64,000 bases of DNA from positions 1 to 64,000 of the forward strand of contig NZ_QLTT01000013.1 of the NCBI RefSeq assembly GCF_003269295.1, given 5' to 3'. The DNA is from Lentzea atacamensis. GTDB lineage: Bacteria > Actinomycetota > Actinomycetes > Mycobacteriales > Pseudonocardiaceae. Below, piece by piece: positions 27,948 to 35,378 of this stretch. Both the position numbers and the translations under genes were made by a program. Each line of letters opens with the position of its first letter. Position 1 is the first letter of the stretch. Under the pieces are notes generated by a model. That model saw only the letters and a program-made list of their open reading frames with translations. It ran no database searches and was not told the origin of the DNA.

Positions 27948-29890
27948 CGTGCGGTTTTCCATGGCTGGTGGTCGGCGTCACCGGTGAGGTCGATGTGGCC
28001 AGCGAGGTCGCGGGTGTAGGTGTCGAGGAGCTGCCGCAGCGCGGTGTTGTGCGGGCGTGTGCGGGGCTGGCGCAAGCGGGCCCAGAACGCGTAGTCGCTG
28101 AGCCTCCAGGCGTCGTGCTGGTGTGCGGGTTGCTGGTCGCGTAGCGGGTGCGGGGCGAAGACGTGTTCGGTGCCGGTGACGCGGGCCCAGACGTAGATCG
28201 ACGCGCTCTGCCGTTTCCGGTCACCGAGCTGCGGTGTGGGACCGGGAATCCCTTCTGCCGAGGGAAGTTGGCTGGTGAGCCAGCTCCAGGTCGTCGGGTC
28301 GATGCACCAGTCGCCGCGCAAGGCGGTCCGGCGCTGGCCGTAGTCGATCAGATGCGGGGTGGTGTCGAGTTGGTCGACCAGCCGGTGCAGGGCGGTGTCG
28401 AACTCGTGCGGATCGTCGCGGGCGCGGGCCCAGCGGTGCAGTGCCTTGGTGCTGGAGTAGCACCGGGTGTGTGTGGCCGGGGTGTCGGGGAGGCCGAGTC
28501 GCTGGGCGGCCTGTTTGATCGAGCCGCCGGCCGCGAGCTGACACAGGTGTAGCGCCGCGCCGCGGCGGAGGTGGACTTCGGCGATGCCGGTGAAGTGTCC
28601 GAAATGCTGGTCGTACCAGTCTTGTTGCAGGAACTGGGCGATCTGCGCGGGACCGAACGGCGTGCGGCGGATGGGCGCGTGCAGTCCGCGGGGTCGTCGG
28701 GCGCGGGTGTAGGTCTGCAGGACGGGAGCGACAGCCAGCCGCATGCCCGGCGAGCAGGCCGGCCGGTCCTCCAGGAAGGTCCTGCTCCAGGCGGCCCGGC
28801 CGGGGCGGCGGTCGTCGTGGGCCAGCAGGCGCCGCAACACGGTGCTCAGCTCTGGGGGCGAGCTCAGCGTCAGCAAGCTGTCCGCGGTGGCCAGCAGTGT
28901 GGCGCAGGCAACCGCGTCCAGTGGCGGTGACTTGTGACGGTGCTGGATACCTTGGCTGCGGCCTCTGCTGGTCGCATAGTGAGCGGTGGACTCGTGCTGT
29001 TCGATCAGGTCGGACAGGTGCTCGTCGAAGGCGTCACCGAGGTCGCGTGTGGGAACGAGGTCGCGGCCGTAGGGCCAGGAAACGCGGATCAGGTAGGCGA
29101 GCATCTGCAGGTCGACGAAGTAGTGGCGGGCGAGAGTCTCGTGGCCGAGCACGTCGATGCGATCCGGTCGGTCGGTGTCGAGCGCGGCCAGGATGCGGTG
29201 CTGCAGGCCGAGCATCGCGGCGCAGGGCGTACTGGCCGGCCGGTCGCGTGCGGCAAGCCAGGCGGCGCAGGCGTTGCGTTTCACCCCGCGTGCGACGAGG
29301 CCGACGGTGGACCGGCATTGCGTGGGGTGCAGCCTGGTGGTGGTCCATCGGGAATGGCCGGTGCCGCGCTTGACGTGGACGGGCTGGCGGCAGGCCGGGC
29401 AGTGGTGATCGAGGAAGCGATGGTGCTCGGTGCAGGCGAACACCACGGGCAGCCGCCAGGTTCGGCGCCAGGCGCCGCCCAGTTCCCGGCCGAGCTGGGT
29501 GTCGTCACCTGCCAGGCAGTCCGGGCAGTAGCGAGTGGAACGGGTGAACAGCCACCGGTCGAAGTAGGTGGTGCTGCCCCACCGGTTCGGGCCGCGTGTG
29601 GGTTTGGCGGCCGGGTAGCGGTCACCCAGCGCGCTGAGGAACAGGGTGTCGGTCTCGGCCGGGGTCAGCTTGGTGGCGTGCGCGAAGGCGTCGCGTGCGG
29701 CGGGAACGACGTGGACGGTCAGGCCCAGGGCGGCGGCGTTGTTGTGGTGTCCGGTGTTCAGGCCGGTGAGCGTGACCACACGGGCGGGTGTGAGGTCCAG
29801 CCTGTAGGCCAGGCGCAGCACGAAACCGACGATCGACTCGTCGGGCAGCGGGTCGAGGCTGCGGGGAAGTGGCCGGCGGTGCGCGGTCAT
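27944..29890 (-). CDS. tniQ: TniQ-family transposition protein (first of two)
   Basis: The protein is 648 aa, the same size as its downstream partner. It starts with LPRSLDPLPDESIVGFVLRL and VVTLTGLN, and has the zinc-binding cluster CPDCLAGDD, VFACTEHHRFLDHHCPACRQ. Its start overlaps the tniB stop by ATGA. The two TniQ proteins align along their whole length by eye but differ widely, so the duplication is old. Both frames are intact, in contrast to the damaged tniA and tniB upstream. Confidence 0.8.
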   Translation of the reverse strand: MTAHRRPLPRSLDPLPDESIVGFVLRLAYRLDLTPARVVTLTGLNTGHHNNAAALGLTVHVVPAARDAFAHATKLTPAETDTLFLSALGDRYPAAKPTRGPNRWGSTTYFDRWLFTRSTRYCPDCLAGDDTQLGRELGGAWRRTWRLPVVFACTEHHRFLDHHCPACRQPVHVKRGTGHSRWTTTRLHPTQCRSTVGLVARGVKRNACAAWLAARDRPASTPCAAMLGLQHRILAALDTDRPDRIDVLGHETLARHYFVDLQMLAYLIRVSWPYGRDLVPTRDLGDAFDEHLSDLIEQHESTAHYATSRGRSQGIQHRHKSPPLDAVACATLLATADSLLTLSSPPELSTVLRRLLAHDDRRPGRAAWSRTFLEDRPACSPGMRLAVAPVLQTYTRARRPRGLHAPIRRTPFGPAQIAQFLQQDWYDQHFGHFTGIAEVHLRRGAALHLCQLAAGGSIKQAAQRLGLPDTPATHTRCYSSTKALHRWARARDDPHEFDTALHRLVDQLDTTPHLIDYGQRRTALRGDWCIDPTTWSWLTSQLPSAEGIPGPTPQLGDRKRQSASIYVWARVTGTEHVFAPHPLRDQQPAHQHDAWRLSDYAFWARLRQPRTRPHNTALRQLLDTYTRDLAGHIDLTGDADHQPWKTAR

Positions 29891-31156
29891 GCTCCCCGGC
29901 CGCTGTGCTGACTGCCGCTGGCGGGGATTCCGGTGTCGTCGAACACGGTGTTGCGTGCCTTGCGGCGGCCTTTGGTGTCCGACTTGACCGCCGGAACCCG
30001 CGGGATCTCGCCGGCGGTGGCGTCGCGGGTGGGATCGTTGCCGAGGTTGATCAGGATGCTGTCCAGCAGGTCCGCGGTCAGCTTCTCGGCTCCGGTGTCG
30101 ACCGCCTCGGTGCAGCCGTCCTCGATGAGGCGTTCCAGCAGTCCGATCACGCCGCCGGTGCGGCGGAACAGGTACTCGGGCATCGTGCCACCGGTGAGCA
30201 TTCCGGCGTGGGCGTGGAACAGGCGCAGGTGTTGCTCCAGCCCGGCCAGATGGGCGGTCCAGGCGGCGATGCCTTCCGCGGTGTCGTAGCGGAATGGCTC
30301 CAGGTGAACCAAGTCGAAGCGCCGTTCGGTCTGGGTGGCCGGGTCATCCCCGGCAGACGCGCTGGCGGGTGGCGGGAAGACCCACTGGCCGGTGCGCGGG
30401 TCGTGGCGTCCTTCGCGCAGCAGCCCGGAGCCGGGGATATTGACGCCGATGAGCACGAGCGTGGTGTGCATGCTCATGAAGGCGCGCATCAGATCGAGGG
30501 TGTCCTGGTCGTCGGCGCGGTGCATCTTCAGCCGGGTGATGTCGTCCAGGAGCAGCACCCGGTTGCCGTGGTCGCGCAGCGAGGTGCGGACCGCGCGGGT
30601 CAGCTGCGGCAGGGTCATTCCTTTGTGGTCGGCGCCGAAGAAGTCCAGGATCGCCTGGCAGGTGCTCTTGGGTTTGGCGGTCACCGGGGTCTGGACGTAG
30701 GCGACCGGGGCGTGCAGGTCGCGGGTGCCGGGGATCGCGGTGGGGTTGAGCTGGTGGTGCAGGTCCAGCCAGGCGTCCTCGAACGCGGCGGCGATCTCGC
30801 AGGCGGTCTCGGTCTTGCCCTGGTAGCCCCCTCCCGTGATCATCAGTTCGGGACGGGTGGTCGGCTTGTGCTTGAGCGCGTTGGTTTGCAGCCGGGACCG
30901 CATCAGCCGGGCGACCGCGGCGCTCATCGGTGTTTCCTGCAGCGGCAGGTTGGCGTGGCTGGCGGCGCGGTGCAAGTCGTGCAAGGCCCGCTTGCGAGGA
31001 CTCAGCGCGCGGTAGTCGGCCAAGTTCAGCAGGTGCGGGCTGGAAGGTGTGCCGCGTCAGCCGCCACTGCCGCCAGCCCTCGACGGTCTCGCGGTCGGCG
31101 ACAGGTCCGGGCAGGACGAACGGGATGGCCGTCTGATCATCGGGATGCTGGGTCAT
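29887..31156 (-). pseudogene. tniB: TniB-like AAA ATPase, frameshifted near its N-terminus
   Basis: The main frame (29887-31023) encodes a TnsC/TniB-type AAA protein: Walker A GGGYQGKTE, Walker B RVLLLDDITRL, then a sensor stretch LVLIGVNIPGSGLL. This ATPase activates the transposase and talks to TniQ. The natural start is probably the ATG at 31156, which overlaps the upstream tniA stop by ATGA and reads MTQHPDDQTAIPFVLPGPVA. That frame runs into the main frame only after a shift of one base around 31023-31050, where TFQPAP should continue to NLADYRALSPRKRA. It is either a real mutation, a sequence error, or programmed frameshifting. Cannot be settled here. Confidence 0.65.
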
Positions 31157-31440
31157 GAGGCGCTTTCCGAGTGTTGCGCGGATGATGCAGATGCAGATGC
31201 GGATGGTTCGGTGTCGGTGAGCAGGAACAGCGAGCCGCGGCGGAACGTCTCTCCCAACGGCGGTGGCGGGCTGACAGGCCCGACGGCCACGGCCTCTTCA
31301 CGGCGGCGGCGCCGATCAGCGTCCACAGCCTGCTGACTCGTGCGGGCGCGCGTGACCCAGCCCTGCTCCGCGTCGTCTCGAGCAGGCTTGCGTGCTCGTG
31401 CAGGCCGGGGCTGCGGTGGTGCCCGCTGCCGACGTGGGCG
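31153..31440 (-). pseudogene. TniA-like transposase, C-terminal scrap
   Basis: The minus-strand frame ends with SASASSAQHSESAS at a TGA overlapping the tniB ATG (ATGA), which is the same coupling used between the later tni genes. Its Arg-rich tail (RARTSQQAVDADRRRRREEA) resembles the C-terminal tail of Mu-type TniA transposases. The catalytic DDE domain is absent: beyond about 31440 the DNA belongs to a plus-strand STAS gene. The transposase was therefore cut off by recombination. Confidence 0.4.
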
Positions 31441-31449
31441 CGGAGTGTC

Positions 31450-31747
31450 GTGATGGACGATCAGCGAGATGATGAGTCGCTGTCGGTCGCCGTGCGGACC
31501 CGACGCTGCGACGGCGTGCTCGTCACGGTCGCCAGAAGCGACATCGACGACGAGGCTGGTCTGCTGTACGACGAGGTCCACGCTCAACTCGGCCGGCGTC
31601 CGCCGTTCCTGGTCCTGGATCTCCGCAGGGTCACGTTTCTGGGGTCGACCGGGCTCCACGCGCTGGTCAACAGTCGTGGCTGAAGCCGTGGAATCGGGAA
31701 CTCGGCTGCTGGTTGTCGATGACCCCGTGCCGTGCTCTGGCCACTGA
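31450..31747 (+). pseudogene. STAS-domain anti-sigma factor antagonist, frameshifted
   Basis: The first frame (to 31683) encodes LVLDLRRVTFLGSTGLHALV, the core of anti-anti-sigma STAS domains, where the Ser would be phosphorylated. The continuation, AEAVESGTRLLVVDD, is in another frame just downstream. The normal C-terminal helix is missing. It is a frameshifted and truncated gene. Confidence 0.6.
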
Positions 31748-31807
31748 CGATGACCAATCTGGATCGGCTCGTCGAGCTGGCCGACGGCACCGCTCAGCTC
31801 GCCACAT

Positions 31808-31880
31808 CTCGGCCTGGCGCGTCGAGCCCTGGTTCGGATGCTCCGGCGTACCGGCGACGAAGCGCTCGTTTGCCCGAGAG
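31808..31880 (-). pseudogene. Carbonic anhydrase 5' scrap
   Basis: The minus strand encodes NERFVAGTPEHPNQGSTRQA, nearly identical to the N-terminal region of the intact carbonic anhydrase gene (NERFVAGTPEHPNQDATRRA, about 34190-34266). About 70 bases are shared. It is a duplicated piece lying inside other debris. Confidence 0.7.
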
Positions 31881-32162
31881 CAAGCACTACGGGAACGCCT
31901 GCACGAGCGGCTCACCTCGGCGCTACCCGGCCGAGTCCACCTCAACGGCCCCGAGACGGCCCGGTTGCCCAACACGCTCAACATCAGCATCGACGGCATC
32001 ACAGGACAGGAACTGCTCGACGCCACAACAAGTGCCGCCTCCACCGGCTCGGCCTGCCACAGCGGCCACCACCAGCCCTCGCCCGTGCTCGCCGCCATGG
32101 GCACGCCCGCAGATCGCGGCCTCAGCCCAGGCTGGCTCGCGGCATTGCCGAGCAGCGCATGA
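31871..32162 (+). pseudogene. Cysteine desulfurase (NifS-like), C-terminal fragment
   Basis: The frame reads RLHERLTSALPGRVHLNG, then RLPNTLNISIDGITGQELLD, then STGSACHSG, then HQPSPVLAAMG. SACHSG contains the active-site cysteine loop of class V aminotransferase-fold cysteine desulfurases. The PLP-binding lysine region is missing, and the frame is joined at its start to the carbonic anhydrase scrap. It is a dead fragment. Confidence 0.7.
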
Positions 32163-32655
32163 TCGTTGGGCCGTCCAGCCGGTTGACGTGCCTGCCCACG
32201 CTCGCCCTGGGGCGTTCGACTCTCGCGAGGCTTCGCGGGCGGGGCCAACGGCAGCGCAGCTCGGGCCTACCCGCGCAGGCGTCGTACGTGGAATGGCACC
32301 AACTGGTCTGTCAGGTAGCGCTGGTCACGGCGGCCGTCCGAGCGGCGCGGCGAACTGGTGGCCGCAAGCGGTGAGCGCCGCGCGTTAGGACACCTCAGCA
32401 CGTCTCCTGCAGTGCTGGCGGGCCCGATTGCTCTGACATCGATGCTCGCAATCGCGTGCATCAAGCCGTCCAGACCTTCGCGTGAACTGATCCACATGGA
32501 CGGCGAGTTATCCACAAGCTGTGGACGGCTCGCCTTTGCGCTGACAGGTTCGTGCTTCGTTCTTCGGGGTCGCGGTGCCGTCGGCCTTGTCTCGCCATCA
32601 TGCGTCGACGAGGCCGCGGAACGCGGGGATCGGAGACAGTGAGAGGATTGCGAGG
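32163..32655. other. Intergenic region before sua5, nothing recognised
   Basis: Short overlapping frames only. It contains TTATCCACAAGCTGTGGA around 32509-32526, which resembles a DnaA-box-like TTATCCACA, but it is isolated and I do not read an origin from it. Confidence 0.3.
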
Positions 32656-33633
32656 GTGTCGGCAACTACCAGTGACACCGAGAAGGCAGCCGGGGTGCTC
32701 CGGGCCGGAGGCCTGGTGGCCTTCCCCACCGAGACCGTCTACGGTCTGGGCGCGAACGCCGAGGACCCCGGCGCCGTGGCGCGTGTCTTCGAGGTCAAGG
32801 GGCGCCCGCCCTCACACCCGCTGATCGTCCACATCGGTGGCGCCGAGCAGCTGGGCAACTCGGTCGAAGACGTGCCCGAGACCGCGCGCCTGCTGGCTGA
32901 ACGCTTCTGGCCGGGGCCGCTGACGCTGGTCCTTCGGCGCGGCCGTCGGGTGCCGCTCGAAGCGACGGGTGGTCTGGAGACGGTGGCCGTGCGCGTGCCG
33001 GACCACCCCGTCGCGCTCGCCTTGCTGTCAGCTTTCGGCGGTGGTGTGGCGGCTCCGTCCGCCAACCGGTTCGGCTCGGTCAGCCCCACCACGGCGAGCC
33101 ACGTTCGTGTGGAACTCGGCGATGCCGTTGACTTTGTGCTGGACGGAGGCCCCTGCGAGGTCGGTGTCGAGTCGACCATCGTCGACGCCACGGGTGACGT
33201 CCCGAGCGTCCTGCGGCCCGGCGGTGTGACGCGGGAGGATCTCGAGGCGGTGCTGGGCTTTCCGCTTGCGGTTCCTTCGACGAGCCGCGTCCGGGTGCCC
33301 GGCCAGCATCCGTCGCACTACGCGCCGCGGGCGCGGGTCGTTCTCGTCGAGCTCGAGAAGCTCGTCGTCGAAGCAGAGCTCGCACAAGAGCTGGGCCATC
33401 GGGTGGGCGTGTTTCTTCCCCCGGCCATCGGCGGCGCCTCGGTGAAGGTGCATGCCGCGGTGGAGATCCCCGACTCGATGGCCGCCTACGCACGCGGGCT
33501 GTACGGATTCCTGCGCGAGCTCGACCAGCGGGGATGTGACCTCATCTTCGCGTCTTTGCCGATGGAGGCCGGGCTGGGACTCGCGATCGCCAACCGGCTC
33601 CGCCGCGCTTCGGGACCCCGGCCCTCCGACTGA
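32656..33633 (+). CDS. L-threonylcarbamoyladenylate synthase (Sua5/YwlC)
   Basis: The protein is 325 aa from a GTG at 32656. The YrdC-like domain is clear: GGLVAFPTETVYGLGANA near the start, KGRPPSHPLIVHI, FWPGPLTLVL, and VAAPSANRFGSVSPT. The C-terminal Sua5 domain is present (PGQHPSHYAPRARVVLVE), so it is the long Sua5 form. The enzyme makes threonylcarbamoyl-AMP from threonine, bicarbonate and ATP for the t6A modification of ANN-decoding tRNAs. The gene stands alone. Actinomycetes usually carry a short YrdC-form as well, so this may be a second copy. Confidence 0.9.
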   Translation: MSATTSDTEKAAGVLRAGGLVAFPTETVYGLGANAEDPGAVARVFEVKGRPPSHPLIVHIGGAEQLGNSVEDVPETARLLAERFWPGPLTLVLRRGRRVPLEATGGLETVAVRVPDHPVALALLSAFGGGVAAPSANRFGSVSPTTASHVRVELGDAVDFVLDGGPCEVGVESTIVDATGDVPSVLRPGGVTREDLEAVLGFPLAVPSTSRVRVPGQHPSHYAPRARVVLVELEKLVVEAELAQELGHRVGVFLPPAIGGASVKVHAAVEIPDSMAAYARGLYGFLRELDQRGCDLIFASLPMEAGLGLAIANRLRRASGPRPSD

Positions 33634-33671
33634 CGTCGCCGACGGTTTGAGGCCGTACCCGGCGCTGGCCG

Positions 33672-34310
33672 TCACGATGCGGAGACGGAAGCATCCAGCC
33701 CGCGGGACGCAACCAGGTGCGCACCGCCGTCGGCCAGGCGGTAGCACAGGCCGACCACGGCGGCCTGGCCGGCAGCCACCCGCTCGGCGAGCAGCCGGGA
33801 GCGATCCAGCAGCAGGTCGACGGTCCGGCTGATGTGCTCGACGAGGATCTCGTCGGCCTGCAGGCGCCCGGCAGCGCGCGCCGCCAACACGCTGGGCGTG
33901 ACGCGCTCGACGACATCCCGGATGTACCCGGCCGGCACCGTGCCTTCGTCGAGCGCGGCGCACGCCGCACCGACCGCGCCACACGCGTCGTGACCGAGGA
34001 CCACCACCAGCGGGCAGTCCAGCACGCCCACCGCGTACTCGACGCTGCCCAGGACCTCCGTGCCGATGACGTGGCCAGCGGTGCGTACCACGAACAGATC
34101 TCCCAGGCCGCGGTCAAAGATGATCTCGGCAGCCAGCCGGGAGTCAGAACACCCGAACAGCACGGCGAACGGGCGCTGGGCCGGTGCGATCTCGGCTCGG
34201 CGTGTCGCGTCCTGGTTCGGGTGCTCCGGGGTACCGGCGACGAAGCGCTCGTTGCCCGAGCGCAGCAGCTCGAAGGCTTCCTTGGGAGTCGGGGACGTGA
34301 GGTCGGCCAT
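33672..34310 (-). CDS. Beta-class carbonic anhydrase
   Basis: The protein is 212 aa from an ATG at 34310. Zinc-binding motifs are visible: the CSDSR loop (VLFGCSDSRL) and the H-x-x-C site (VLGHDACGAV), with the RTAGHV stretch between them. It interconverts CO2 and bicarbonate in the cytoplasm. The gene converges with sua5 across 38 bases. Bicarbonate is also a substrate of Sua5, but the pairing is probably accidental given the orientation. A scrap of the same gene lies at 31808. Confidence 0.9.
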   Translation of the reverse strand: MADLTSPTPKEAFELLRSGNERFVAGTPEHPNQDATRRAEIAPAQRPFAVLFGCSDSRLAAEIIFDRGLGDLFVVRTAGHVIGTEVLGSVEYAVGVLDCPLVVVLGHDACGAVGAACAALDEGTVPAGYIRDVVERVTPSVLAARAAGRLQADEILVEHISRTVDLLLDRSRLLAERVAAGQAAVVGLCYRLADGGAHLVASRGLDASVSAS

Positions 34311-34437
34311 GGCGGCAGCCTAAGTCAAGCCGTTGGCTGTCGCGGCTACTCGGTGTGGTCGCTACCAGTCGACGGGTGGCTTCTCTCCAAAATGGACGCC
34401 CTGATCTGGTTTCCCTGATGAGCGGTCTTCCGTGCTG

Positions 34438-34554
34438 TCAGCGGTGTGGAGATCGAGGCGGATGCAGTGCCGCACATGAAATGACCAGCGCGGCCAATAC
34501 CAGGATGGTCGTGGCGAGGTCGAGGAGCATCCCGATCAGGTAGTGGAAGAACAT
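34438..34554 (-). CDS. Possible 38-aa membrane peptide
   Basis: A minus-strand ATG at 34554, preceded by AGGA, opens a frame MFFHYLIGMLLDLATTILVL then AALVISCAAL and a short basic tail. One hydrophobic helix fills most of it. It could be a small membrane or toxin-like peptide. No homolog is known to me. Confidence 0.3.
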   Translation of the reverse strand: MFFHYLIGMLLDLATTILVLAALVISCAALHPPRSPHR

Positions 34555-34684
34555 GGTCAGTCCTGCGATGAGTGTGCGTGTGGGGTGGGGCGCCGGGTAC
34601 GCAGGCTGGTCAGGCTGACCGTTTCCAGGACGGCGATGATGACGGCGGGCGAGACCGGTGTCGGAATCTGCGGTACGGCGTACA

Positions 34685-34965
34685 ACGAGCCGGAGCCGAC
34701 TTTGTTCTGAGCTCCGGCGGCACTCGTGCAGGCTGCCGCCCAGTCAGCCGACCACGAGGAACGCCCGCCGGATGTCCGCCGCCGTCACCACGCCACGCGT
34801 CGGCGCTCGGGTGTTGTTGCTCGACGCCCACGACCGCGTGCTGCTCATCCACGCCTGCGATCCGCTCGACCGCGGCCGCGACTGGTGGGAATTGCCGGGC
34901 GGCGGCCTGGACGAGGGCGAGGAGCCGGTCGACGCGGCTCGCCGCGAAGTAGCGGAGGAGACCGG
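34685..34965 (+). repeat. Duplicated segment, copy 2 (NUDIX gene 5' part)
   Basis: Copy of 16168-16445. It keeps even the last codons of the EEP gene (NEPEPTLF), with the stop, the spacer and the first 63 codons of the NUDIX gene, so it was copied as DNA from that operon. Confidence 0.85.
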
Positions 34966-35000
34966 GATGATCGTGCGGCGTCTCGAGTTTCCGGCATGGA
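34772..35000 (+). pseudogene. Truncated NUDIX hydrolase (copy 2)
   Basis: From the ATG at 34772 it reads SAAVTTPRVGARVLLLDAHD and a full NUDIX box (GGGLDEGEEPVDAARREVAE). After ETGMIVRR it departs from the parent gene at 16255 and continues into unrelated sequence (LEFPAWIQDHLSEPTATLSS). The open frame runs on to 35506, overlapping the start of the next gene, with a composition unlike a real protein. The box is intact, but the C-terminal half of the fold is gone. Confidence 0.7.
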
Positions 35001-35378
35001 TTCAAGATCATCTATCCGAGCCGACAGCCACGCTCAGCTCGAGCTACATGACCGACGACCTCGCCTGGCGCGTCGCCGTGCAAGACCTCGAACGGCACCC
35101 GGTGTACGGCCCACGTCTGGCCGCCAAGGTCGCGGCGATCTGTGGTACCTCGCCCAGTCGTTGGAAGGCCTTGGCGGCGAACTCGACGATGTCACACTCC
35201 CAGTTGCTGGCCGCGACGTTGTTCAGCAGGCTCGAGGCGGCTGAGCGAACCGGTCGTCGTAGCGCGAAACAGAGGGCTTCTGAACTCGGCTACGGAGTCC
35301 GCGGCTCGGTGGTTGGATGGACCGCCACGCGTCCAGGTGCCGCGCTTCTGGATGGCGTTCTTCAGGAAGGGGTTCTGC
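35001..35378. other. Junction region upstream of the 725-aa gene
   Basis: It follows the end of the NUDIX duplication. A minus-strand piece around 35010-35220 (CDIVEFAAKAFQRLGEVPQI) looks like a decayed gene. Nothing complete is seen. Confidence 0.3.

Noticed and set aside
32509..32526. DnaA box or replication origin
   Set aside because: A single TTATCCACA match without a cluster, AT-rich region or dnaA/dnaN genes.
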